Source: Lentisphaeria bacterium (GTDB lineage Bacteria; Verrucomicrobiota; Lentisphaeria; Victivallales; UBA1829). From it: 64,000 bases of DNA. The notes below the pieces were generated by a model that was not told the DNA's origin, did not search any database, and saw only the letters and a program-made list of their open reading frames with translations. The stretch's first letter is position 1. Each line of letters opens with the position of its first letter. Both the position numbers and the translations under genes were made by a program. Location of the stretch: NCBI GenBank assembly GCA_003526375.1, contig DPDG01000113.1, forward strand, positions 52,919 through 116,918. The letters are read 5' to 3'. Of this stretch, positions 26,346 to 34,465 are shown in pieces.

Positions 26346-27638
26346 ATGAATCTTGATATGATGCACCCGCGTGACCTCATCACCCTTATTATGAAACGCC
26401 TTTACGGCTACGGAATGACCACCACCTCCGGCGGAAATCTCTCCATCCTCGACAACGAGGGCAATATGTGGATCAGCCCCGGCAGTGTGGACAAGGGAAC
26501 GCTCCGCCCTGAAGACATTGTCTGCGTGAAAGCCGACGGAACCGTAGTCGGAATCCATAAGCCGTCCAGTGAATTCCCTTTCCACCGCCACATCTATAAG
26601 CTCCGTCCCGACATCAAGGCGGTTCTCCATGCACACCCCGCGGCGCTTGTCGCGTTCAGCATCACAGGACGCAAACCCAACACATCGCTCCTCACCAAAG
26701 CCGCCGAGATCTGCGGCGACATCGGTTTTGCAGGCTATGAAGTCCCCGGAAGCGAAGCACTCGGCAATCTTGTCTCCGCTGAATTTGAAAAAGGGCACAA
26801 CTGCATCCTGCTCCAGAATCACGGTGTCTGCACCTCCGGCAAGGACCTGCTTGAAGCTTTCGAGCGTTTTGAAACCCTTGATTACCTCGCAAGAATCGAA
26901 ATCAAGGCGGAGGCTCTCGGCAAAATCAGGCCGCTCGACGCGGAAACACGCGCCCTTTCCCGCACACTGGAAAAGAAGCTCATGCCGGAATTCATCCCTG
27001 CGGAACACTCCGTCAGGGAATGCGAGCTCCGTGAAGAGATGGTCAAGCTGATCAACCGTTCCTACAACCGTATGCTCTCTTTCTCCACGGACGGAACGTT
27101 TTCCGCACGTGTTTCACAGGATCAGTTCCTTGTGACGCCGAAAGGGCTCGACCGCATGAATCTCCGCAACGACGAGCTGGTGCTGATTCAGGACAACTAC
27201 CGCGAAATGGGCAAGATCCCGAGCCGCGCGGCAGGATTCTTCAAAGCGATCTACGACACACATCCCTGGGTCAATGCAATCATCGTTTCCAAACCCGTCA
27301 ACGTGATGGGATATGCGGTCACGGAGGAAAAAATCGACACCAAGACCATTCCGGAAAGCTATATCCTGCTCCGCGACATCGTAGACATTCCCTGCGCGGA
27401 ACACTACAAAGATCCGATGGCAACCGTCAAAAAGATCGCCCCGAACGCACCGGTCATCATGCTCCGCAACGATTGCCTGCTGACGGTCGGCAGCACCCTG
27501 CTTCAGGCATTCGACCGTCTTGAAGTCGCGGAGTTCTGTGCGAACAGCCTTCTCGCCTCCAAGCGTCTCGGCGGCGTCAAACCGATCAATGAAGAGCAGA
27601 AGAAAGATCTCATCAAGGCATTCCATCTGCCCGAATAA
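26346..27638 (+). CDS. Tandem class II aldolase/adducin-domain protein, second domain lacking metal ligands
   Basis: 430 residues with AAAGGAG before the ATG. The first aldolase_II domain (residues ~6-205) is complete: SGGNLS (phosphate/substrate loop), catalytic-position Glu76 in PSSE, zinc ligands His95 and His97 in HAHPAAL, and His159 in LQNHG. The second half (~225-425) shows the same fold (SFSTDGTFSARVS, FLVTPKGLDRMNL, EMGKIPSRAAGFFKAIYDTHPWVNAI) but the HAH segment is replaced by SKPVNVM and the LQNHG His by LRND, so it should not bind zinc. Related enzymes cleave fuculose-, rhamnulose- or ribulose-phosphates. The substrate is unknown; the second copy may be structural. It is monocistronic and followed by a strong terminator. 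Confidence 0.88.
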   Translation: MNLDMMHPRDLITLIMKRLYGYGMTTTSGGNLSILDNEGNMWISPGSVDKGTLRPEDIVCVKADGTVVGIHKPSSEFPFHRHIYKLRPDIKAVLHAHPAALVAFSITGRKPNTSLLTKAAEICGDIGFAGYEVPGSEALGNLVSAEFEKGHNCILLQNHGVCTSGKDLLEAFERFETLDYLARIEIKAEALGKIRPLDAETRALSRTLEKKLMPEFIPAEHSVRECELREEMVKLINRSYNRMLSFSTDGTFSARVSQDQFLVTPKGLDRMNLRNDELVLIQDNYREMGKIPSRAAGFFKAIYDTHPWVNAIIVSKPVNVMGYAVTEEKIDTKTIPESYILLRDIVDIPCAEHYKDPMATVKKIAPNAPVIMLRNDCLLTVGSTLLQAFDRLEVAEFCANSLLASKRLGGVKPINEEQKKDLIKAFHLPE

Positions 27639-27661
27639 GATTGTTTCTTCCATTGATTCAA

Positions 27662-27691
27662 AAGCTCCGGAATCCCTCCGGAGCTTTTTTT
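27662..27691 (+). terminator. Rho-independent terminator of the aldolase-like gene
   Basis: Perfect 9-bp stem AAGCTCCGG (27662-27670) / CCGGAGCTT (27678-27686), 7-base loop, then an uninterrupted T run to 27691. It lies 24 bp after the stop codon, between convergent genes. Confidence 0.93.
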
Positions 27692-27715
27692 GTTTCAAAA
27701 ACAACCGGCAAGAGA

Positions 27716-28597
27716 TCATTCATGCGGCGGATTCAATATCTGCCGACGCAAAATGCCGGGAGGAACTCTCTCAATCTTCTTGAAGATACGGTTAAAGTAA
27801 AACTCATTGGAAAAACCGACCTGCTCCGCGATTTCCTGCATGGACAGATTTCTGGAATACAGCAAAGACTTTGCGTGGCGAATCCGCTGCTGATTCAGCA
27901 AATGATGGAAGGAACATCCGAACGTCTGCTTCAACAGATGGCTGGTTCTGGATTCGGAAAGTCCCAGATATTTTGCCAGATCTTTCAGTCTGGTATCCGT
28001 ATTCGCATAATAATTAATGAAACGCCTGATATGCCCTGCCCGTCCGGACTGGTTCAGGTACTCTTCATAAAGCCGATTCGCAATCTGCAGGAAACCGGCT
28101 CCCACCATCTGCAGCAGCAGAGAAATTTCATTGCCGCAGGAATCACTCCATTCCGGCAACGTCCGGTACAGACGCCAATATTCGTCGTCCTGCGGTTCTC
28201 CCCGTTCCGGCAACTGCGAATCCGGAAGCCGGAAAGTCCCCCCGAAAAAAGTCGCGACATGCTCTCTGCCCCGGTGAATCGGCACGATCACTTCCGTAAG
28301 GAATCTCCAGCAGATTGTCTGAGTCGGCACCGGATTCTCCGTCAGCAGCCTGATCGCTCCGGTCTTGCAATGCGCAAGACAACGACTGTGAACATCCGGT
28401 TGCCTCGCTTTCCAGCGGCAGCATATGTTCTGATGTACATTCCGGTGCGGAAGGATATGGTGCCCGTCCGGCAGGCAGAGCAATCCCTTATGGTCATGAA
28501 TTGTGATATGGATCTTCCATCTTTTCTCGATGTCCAGCAGAATCCGTTCCAATTGCGATATTGCATTGGACGTTGTAATGTCTTCAAAAAACGTCAT
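27716..28597 (-). CDS. AraC-family regulator with N-terminal PocR-like sensor domain
   Basis: 293 residues. The N-terminal ~165 residues have the PocR look: a conserved C/H cluster (ICCRWKARQ...CLAHCKTGA) followed by VPIHRGREHVATFFGGTFRL. The C-terminal ~100 residues are an AraC helix-turn-helix pair: LKDLAKYLGLSESRTSHLLKQ and MQEIAEQVGFSNEFYFNRIFKK. PocR sensors bind small organic ligands (propanediol-type and sugar-derived compounds in other systems). It is divergent from the FAD oxidoreductase-pilin-lyase operon at 28841-34199, across a 243-bp gap with a good promoter, so it most likely activates that operon and possibly itself. Confidence 0.88.
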   Translation of the reverse strand: MTFFEDITTSNAISQLERILLDIEKRWKIHITIHDHKGLLCLPDGHHILPHRNVHQNICCRWKARQPDVHSRCLAHCKTGAIRLLTENPVPTQTICWRFLTEVIVPIHRGREHVATFFGGTFRLPDSQLPERGEPQDDEYWRLYRTLPEWSDSCGNEISLLLQMVGAGFLQIANRLYEEYLNQSGRAGHIRRFINYYANTDTRLKDLAKYLGLSESRTSHLLKQTFGCSFHHLLNQQRIRHAKSLLYSRNLSMQEIAEQVGFSNEFYFNRIFKKIERVPPGILRRQILNPPHE

Positions 28598-28754
28598 ACC
28601 TGCATCCTCCGTTTGTCTTCAGAATCGGATAAGAAAAATTCCGCTTTCCACTTTCTGGTGCAATATACCGCCAACGTCCAGAGATGCAAGAGGGATTTTT
28701 ATGAAAATAATACTGAAACAGCAGATAATTATAAAAAAATAGCATTCCTGTCCA

Positions 28755-28782
28755 TTGCGAAAAATAAAAAATGAGATATAAT
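28755..28782 (+). promoter_or_regulatory. Promoter of the FAD oxidoreductase-pilin-lyase operon
   Basis: TTGCGA (28755-28760), 16-bp spacer, perfect TATAAT (28777-28782), 58 bp before the ATG at 28841. The rest of the 28598-28840 gap is AT-rich, without a gene; the AraC-type regulator probably binds here. Confidence 0.6.
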
Positions 28783-28840
28783 TAAAACAAAAGGAAAACA
28801 TCTCCGTGCAGATCACAATAAACAGATAAAGTTGAAATCC

Positions 28841-30109
28841 ATGTCGTTCAAAAAATATGATGTCATCGTCGTTGGCGCGGGAGTCGCCGGCTGCTGCGCG
28901 GCAATCGCTTCCGCAGAAATGGGCAGGCAAACCCTGTTGATAGAACAGGATGCCTGTCCGGGAGGAGTCGCGGTCAACTGCGGCTGCCCATCATTTATGG
29001 GATTCGGCGATGGACAACGCCAAGCCGTGGGAGGAATCGGTGAACGCCTGCTGCGGCAACTGGATACAATGGGGGCGATAGCAGAAATCAATTCGCAACG
29101 CCGGATTACGTCTCATTTATCGGAAGGCCCGCTGACCGGCACCTACACGACAACGGAACCGTTGCTGGCGTTATGCCTGAACCGGATGTTGGAAAAAGCC
29201 GGAGTGGAGCGCTCTTACTATACCGTGGTGACCGGTGCGGAAATAAAAAAACAAAGTCTGAATTCCATCCAGTGTTTCTGTATGGGCAGAACGGAAAAGA
29301 TTTCAGCTCATGCGTTTGTCGACACAACCGGAGACGCCATTCTAGCCAAACTGGGGGGCCTCCCCGTCAACGAAGGAAATGCGGAAGAAAGCATGACCAA
29401 GACTGTCCTGTTCAAAGTGACAGGCGTCAAGGATTTCGACAAAGTTCTTCTTCGCGAAAAATTCACCAGACTGTGCATCGAAAAAAAATTCCCGTTTCCG
29501 GAGCAGGATCTTTTCATGGGATGCCAACTGGGAAACACTGATGAAGTGTTGCTGAACTTAAGCCAGATTGCGGGGAACGCCCTTGACCGGGAGGAACTGA
29601 CCCGCATGGATGTCGCACTTCGGGAGCAGGTCTTCGTGATCCTGAAATGGCTTCAGAAAAATTTCAGCGAATTCACTGAATGCCGCCTCGCCGGAATCGC
29701 CCCGAAGATCGGCATCCGGGCTGGGCGCACAATTGACGCGGTGACGATGATCACCTGTGCAGACCTGCTGCGGAACACTCCCGTCGAGGAACCTGTCGCA
29801 TTGGGGCGGCGCAGATTCGGCGGACACGGCATTTACCGTTTCTGCAATCCGTGGGACAGGGAAATATCAGGTTGGCGCGGCATTCCCTACGGCGCCCTGA
29901 AAGCCAGGGGTGTGAACAATCTGCTGGCTGGTGGACGTGCCATCGGCGCTGAAACACAGGCGCTTTCGGCAATCCGCATGATGCCCTGCTGTATGGCAAC
30001 CGGCCACGCCGCGGGGACCGCCGCCGCCCTGTCGGTGCCCGCCGGTGTTCTTCCATCCTATGCGGATTTGCGGAAATGCCTGCTGAAACAGAATGCAATT
30101 TTAATATAA
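28841..30109 (+). CDS. FAD-dependent oxidoreductase (FAD_oxidored family)
   Basis: 422 residues from ATG 28841 (MSFKKYDVIVVGAG); an in-frame TTG nine bases earlier is possible and neither has a strong ribosome site. The N-terminus is a Rossmann dinucleotide fold, VIVVGAGVAGCCAAIASAEMG, ending with the acidic LLIEQD. CPGGVAVNCGCP is a typical flavin-contacting segment, DTTGDAILAKLGG is the conserved middle motif, and the C-terminal GVNNLLAGGRAIGAE...MPCCMATGHAAGTAAAL closes the FAD site. No signal peptide, so cytoplasmic. Such enzymes often accompany polysaccharide-degradation clusters and may oxidise unusual sugar products (inference). It is first in an operon with a pseudopilin (17 bp downstream) and a PL26-like lyase. 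Confidence 0.88.
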   Translation: MSFKKYDVIVVGAGVAGCCAAIASAEMGRQTLLIEQDACPGGVAVNCGCPSFMGFGDGQRQAVGGIGERLLRQLDTMGAIAEINSQRRITSHLSEGPLTGTYTTTEPLLALCLNRMLEKAGVERSYYTVVTGAEIKKQSLNSIQCFCMGRTEKISAHAFVDTTGDAILAKLGGLPVNEGNAEESMTKTVLFKVTGVKDFDKVLLREKFTRLCIEKKFPFPEQDLFMGCQLGNTDEVLLNLSQIAGNALDREELTRMDVALREQVFVILKWLQKNFSEFTECRLAGIAPKIGIRAGRTIDAVTMITCADLLRNTPVEEPVALGRRRFGGHGIYRFCNPWDREISGWRGIPYGALKARGVNNLLAGGRAIGAETQALSAIRMMPCCMATGHAAGTAAALSVPAGVLPSYADLRKCLLKQNAILI

Positions 30110-30125
30110 AACAAGGAATGGTACA

Positions 30126-30941
30126 ATGAAAAGGAAACTCGGAAAAACAAAAGCAGAGAAGAATGTCTGCCGGATTTTCACCCTTATAGAACTTCTCATC
30201 GTTGTGGCGATCATCGCGATTCTGGCGGGATTGCTCCTGCCGGCATTGAGTACAGCAAAGGCAAAGGCGCAGGGAATTTCCTGTGTCAACAATATGCGAC
30301 AGTTATATCTTTCCACATGCAACTACAATGATGTGTTCAACGGATACGTCATGCCATTCCAGCAGGGCAGTTTCGACGGAGGCGGCATATTGAAATGGAA
30401 CGATGCACGCTCATGGCTCAGCAATTCCGTCACCCCCTACAGAGGCACCGTGGGGGAGTATGCCGACAACAATGTGAAAGATTCGTATGTCATGACTCCG
30501 AAAGTGTTTCAATGCGCCGCGCTGACGGGCAGCAATATTCCGTATGGATATTATTATCCCCGGACCTTCGGGCTGTTGCGCTACCGCAGTTATGTCATGG
30601 GGTCAATCGCCACATTTTCCATGAAATGGACAGCCGTGAACAGGCTGCGCACATGCACGAATAAAACCTCCAGCTTCAAATTTCCATCCAGAATCCCTCT
30701 GATCATGGATGGAACGGGAAGCTCGGAGGTATGCAACATGAGCAAGACCTACGGAGACCCGGATTATACCAACCCCGCCTGTTACAGCAAATCAGGGCAA
30801 AACATCAAGCGGCTCATTGATTACCGTCATTCAAAGCAGACAAATCTGTTGACACTGGCGGGAAACGTCACAAATTCCAAACACGTATTCATTACACGGG
30901 ATACGGATGACGGCGACCCGAATTCAAGAATCGATTTTTAA
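30126..30941 (+). CDS. Prepilin-like exported protein (FTLIELL leader, H-X9-DG-type variant)
   Basis: 271 residues. A basic leader of 17 residues (MKRKLGKTKAEKNVCRI) is followed by FTLIELLIVVAIIAILAGLLLPAL, the prepilin-type N-methylation helix cleaved by a PilD-like peptidase. STAKAKAQGISCVNNMRQLYL matches the short linker of Lentisphaerota/Planctomycetes pseudopilins. The rest is a compact domain with aromatic and Cys residues. Near the end, H followed nine residues later by AG (DYRHSKQTNLLTLAG) is a variant of the H-X9-DG motif. It probably becomes a type II secretion/type IV pilus-like fibre subunit or an envelope-anchored protein. It sits between the FAD oxidoreductase and a PL26-like lyase and is the first of three pilin-plus-enzyme pairs here. 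Confidence 0.88.
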   Translation: MKRKLGKTKAEKNVCRIFTLIELLIVVAIIAILAGLLLPALSTAKAKAQGISCVNNMRQLYLSTCNYNDVFNGYVMPFQQGSFDGGGILKWNDARSWLSNSVTPYRGTVGEYADNNVKDSYVMTPKVFQCAALTGSNIPYGYYYPRTFGLLRYRSYVMGSIATFSMKWTAVNRLRTCTNKTSSFKFPSRIPLIMDGTGSSEVCNMSKTYGDPDYTNPACYSKSGQNIKRLIDYRHSKQTNLLTLAGNVTNSKHVFITRDTDDGDPNSRIDF

Positions 30942-30965
30942 TCATTTTACAGGAGAAAATACCCG

Positions 30966-33900
30966 ATGAAACGATTATTCCAAAGTCTGCTTCTTTTCCT
31001 CATTCTCGCCTGGAACGCTTCCGGAGAAGCCGCGCCGTCCGGAAAAGAAGCCCCGGCGGAACAACAGTTCTGGCACAAGGGCCCTCATCTGAAACTGCCA
31101 CTCCGCCATGACCGGGGTTACACGCGACAGCAGATCATGAAAAAGGCAAAACTGAAAATCAGGAATCCGCGTATTCCGCACACAGCGGAATTTGCCGGAA
31201 ACGGCAGGCTGAAAAAGAACGGTTCGCTGGAATATATCAAGATCCCTGTCGAATTAAAAGAAGAAGCGGGAGTCAGGCGGCGTGCACTTGTCCGCATGGG
31301 ATTCCCTCTGCCGCAGGGAGCATTGTTTCAGCCGGATCAGATCCGCCTGATTGATTCAGACAACCGGGAACAACGCCTCCAGGTGTCAATCACCGGATTC
31401 TGGCCGGATCAATCGGTGAAATGGGCATTGCTTCAGTTCACCGCTCCATTGCAGGCGAACGAAACGGTCTGTTATTATGTGGAATGCGGCAACCGGATTC
31501 AAAGAAACAAATTCCCGGACATTAAAGTGAAGGAAACCAGGGAAAACATTATAATAGATACCGGCAAAATCAATGCCATTATTGACAAAAAGAAATTCAA
31601 CCTGATCAAAGAACTGAAATTCAAGGGGAAAAGCGTCGGAGCATTTGCCGCAGCGGGAGCTACTCTCAGAGATGCTGTAACAGAGCAGGATTACTCCATC
31701 TCCGGACGTCCCCCGAGGCGTATTGAAATCAGTGAAGCGGGACCGGAACGGGTTACAGTCCGGGTTGAGGGACAATACTGGAACGGCGACAGAAACCTCA
31801 TGGATTATGTCGCCCGGCTCTCTTTCTTCTCCGGGCTTGATGGCTTCGAACTTGAATTCACTCACATCAATACCGAGCTGTCACATGAATTCACGGACCT
31901 GTTGAACCTGAATCTCCGTTTTGAACCGGCAGGGAAAATACAGGCGGTCAAAACGCATTACGACTCTGATAATACGGCAGGGCATATCGCATGCAAACGA
32001 ATCTTCCAGGAGACAGACCAGTTCCTCAGCATCGATGGAGGCAGGCGGATTACAGGTAAATTCGACGGAACCGCCAAGCTCTCCTGCAGCGATGGAAACA
32101 CATGGAACATTGGAATTGCAGATGCCTGGAAACGCTATCCCAAGGCATTCAGCTGGGATTCCGTCTTTCAGCTGGAACTGTTGCCGGCTCAGCCGAACCG
32201 GCAGTTCAACAGGAATCTGCCCTATTATCTGGTCTACCCCTTTTGTGAAGGCGCCTACCGCATGAAATGGGGAATGGCGTTCACGGAACGCATGCGTTTT
32301 GAAATACAGCCGGAAACGGACGGCAGGGTTCATGCGGAATTGAATCTGCCGGTCATCGCGGTACTTCCTCCCGAATGGTATGCGAAAACCAAAGTATTGC
32401 CGGGAATGGGAGTAAAAGGTTTTGAAGCGATAGACAAAAAGATTGTCAAAAGTTTTGAAATGCGGCTCAGGCAGGAGGCGGAACAGCGGGAATACGGCTT
32501 TTTCAATTATGGAGACAGCTTCGGGGAAAAAGGAGAAAACTGGACCAACAATGAATATGATATGGCTCACGGACTCTTCATGACTTTTCTCCGCACCGGT
32601 GACAGACGTCTGTTCCGCCATGCTCTGGCGGCGGCGCGCCATCAGGCGAATTCGGATTCCGTCCTGGCATATCCGGATCCCTACTATGTGGGCGCAAACC
32701 TGAATCACGGTGCCGGGCATTCCGGACGTTATAAGGTTTGGAGTTTTCCCTACGGGTATTATCAATCCGCCGCCAACGGCCATACCTGGAGTTATGGAAT
32801 GCTGAACGCCTGGCATCTCTACGGAGAGGCACAGGTAATGGATGTCGTCCGGCTTTACGGAGATCATATTGCCCTGGCAATGGCGCCCAATTTCAAATTC
32901 GGGAAAAATCCGCAGGCCCCCCGGGAATGTTCCTGGGCGATACACGCACTGATAAAAATATATGAAACCACTCAAGACCCAGTCTATCTGAACGCAGTCA
33001 GGGAACTGGTTAAAAAGTCCGTTGACGCCTGTAAAGAGTCTCCGGGAAAAGCATGGGCACTGATCAATCCCCGCCTGGTAAAGGCACGCGGCGAGAAAAT
33101 CCCATGCTATACGATGTTCATCACTTCCGTCGGGTTAAAAGGACTCTGTGAATATTGCCGCTTGACCGGCGATGAAACGGTGAAACCGGTAATCCGGCAG
33201 GTCGCGCAGGAAATTCTCCGGGCATTTGAACCCGCCGACGGTTGCGGCTTTGTCTATGATTTGGCTTACGACGGCCGCAAACTGAATTATGCAGTAACAT
33301 ATATGAACACTACAATCGCTCCGGCACTGGCAGAGGCATCCATGATTCTGAAAGATGAAAAAATATTCGCGGTTGCGGAACGCGCCATGGCTGCCATGTT
33401 CCTGCATTCCCCCGGATTCAACGGAAAATTCCTGGGAGAATACATGACTTTCCTTGCAGACTACTTGCAATGCCTTCAGGAAAAGTATCCCGGCCGGAAT
33501 CATGACTTCAGTGATCCGGTTCTGATGAAACAGGTGCTGCATGAAAATCCCATCTGGCACTGGCGTGCGCCAAATCCGGGACGGTTCAGAATCCGCTTGA
33601 AAAAGGACAACGCGGAACTTCTTCTGCAACGCTGGATCTGGCCCACTTCCCAAAAAGCGGAATTTGACTCCTATATCAGAATCTATCAGAATGGGACAAT
33701 GCAGCATGAACAGAAATTCGACTGCGGACGGGATGCTTTTCTTTTCAAATACCCCCTGAAAGGCAAAAGCGGAGATGAATTTACAGTCGAAATATCGGAT
33801 TACTCCAATGCAGACTGGAATGTAGTGCCGTCGCAAGGGCTGGTTCACGCAGGCTACTGCCGCGAACGCCCTGTTTTCCTGGCACGCAACGGAATCTCCC

Positions 33901-34199
33901 GTTTCTATTTCGAGGTTCCCGCCGGTAAAAATGTAACCATCACATACTATGGTACACATGCCGGAGGCTTTGGCATCTGGTGTTTTGATGAAAATGGAAA
34001 ACTGATTCGCAAAGCCACCGAATGGACGGAAAAGAATTCCTTGAAAACAACTCCCCGGAAAATACTCCGCCACACGATAAAGGGCGGCAGGAAAAGCAGA
34101 ATCTGCTCTTTTGTGGTCTGGGCGGAGTATGACGCTCGTCTGCGCTTACAGGGAACAGAACTGATCAGCGGGACAAAAGAATTTTTTGCTACCCCGTAA
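30966..34199 (+). CDS. Exported PcRGLX/YetA-like protein (PL26-type exo-rhamnogalacturonan lyase family)
   Basis: 1,077 residues with AGGAG before the ATG and a signal peptide (LFQSLLLFLILAWNASGEA, cleavage near residue 22). The first domain has the signature of the PcRGLX/YetA N-terminal domain: IPVELKEEAGVRRRALVRMGFPLPQGALF...QVSITGFWPDQSVKWALLQF. A large alpha/alpha-barrel-like middle follows (residues ~500-860; NNEYDMAHGLFMTFLRTGDRRLFRHALAAARHQ, HSGRYKVWSFPYGYY), then a C-terminal beta-sandwich (residues ~880-1077). Characterised relatives remove the unsaturated rhamnogalacturonan disaccharide from chain ends in the periplasm or outside. The assignment rests on the N-terminal signature; substrate is inferred, and catalytic residues cannot be placed from sequence alone. 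Confidence 0.68.
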   Translation: MKRLFQSLLLFLILAWNASGEAAPSGKEAPAEQQFWHKGPHLKLPLRHDRGYTRQQIMKKAKLKIRNPRIPHTAEFAGNGRLKKNGSLEYIKIPVELKEEAGVRRRALVRMGFPLPQGALFQPDQIRLIDSDNREQRLQVSITGFWPDQSVKWALLQFTAPLQANETVCYYVECGNRIQRNKFPDIKVKETRENIIIDTGKINAIIDKKKFNLIKELKFKGKSVGAFAAAGATLRDAVTEQDYSISGRPPRRIEISEAGPERVTVRVEGQYWNGDRNLMDYVARLSFFSGLDGFELEFTHINTELSHEFTDLLNLNLRFEPAGKIQAVKTHYDSDNTAGHIACKRIFQETDQFLSIDGGRRITGKFDGTAKLSCSDGNTWNIGIADAWKRYPKAFSWDSVFQLELLPAQPNRQFNRNLPYYLVYPFCEGAYRMKWGMAFTERMRFEIQPETDGRVHAELNLPVIAVLPPEWYAKTKVLPGMGVKGFEAIDKKIVKSFEMRLRQEAEQREYGFFNYGDSFGEKGENWTNNEYDMAHGLFMTFLRTGDRRLFRHALAAARHQANSDSVLAYPDPYYVGANLNHGAGHSGRYKVWSFPYGYYQSAANGHTWSYGMLNAWHLYGEAQVMDVVRLYGDHIALAMAPNFKFGKNPQAPRECSWAIHALIKIYETTQDPVYLNAVRELVKKSVDACKESPGKAWALINPRLVKARGEKIPCYTMFITSVGLKGLCEYCRLTGDETVKPVIRQVAQEILRAFEPADGCGFVYDLAYDGRKLNYAVTYMNTTIAPALAEASMILKDEKIFAVAERAMAAMFLHSPGFNGKFLGEYMTFLADYLQCLQEKYPGRNHDFSDPVLMKQVLHENPIWHWRAPNPGRFRIRLKKDNAELLLQRWIWPTSQKAEFDSYIRIYQNGTMQHEQKFDCGRDAFLFKYPLKGKSGDEFTVEISDYSNADWNVVPSQGLVHAGYCRERPVFLARNGISRFYFEVPAGKNVTITYYGTHAGGFGIWCFDENGKLIRKATEWTEKNSLKTTPRKILRHTIKGGRKSRICSFVVWAEYDARLRLQGTELISGTKEFFATP

Positions 34200-34389
34200 A
34201 TGCCTCCGTGCATTGGAAGATTTCTCCTGCCGCAGACATCTCCGCAAGTCCGCGGCAAATGGAAAAACCCTGATGCCTGTTTCATCTCTCCTGCCAACAC
34301 AAACACCATCCGGCGGAAACTCCGCAGAACCGGCAGAAGAAATGTCTGCTCGCCAAAAGCAGAAAGGGCAAATTATTTTGAAGAACGGT

Positions 34390-34418
34390 TTGCCATTTTG
34401 CGGAAAAGATGGTATATT
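34390..34418 (+). promoter_or_regulatory. Candidate copA promoter
   Basis: TTGCCA (34390-34395), 17-bp spacer, TATATT (34413-34418), 48 bp before the copA ATG. The 34200-34389 stretch holds no gene. A CueR/CopY-type operator palindrome was not found. Confidence 0.5.
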
Positions 34419-34465
34419 CCCTTACTTTCAGAAATAATCTCAAGGGGGAAGGGATGGTATAATTT

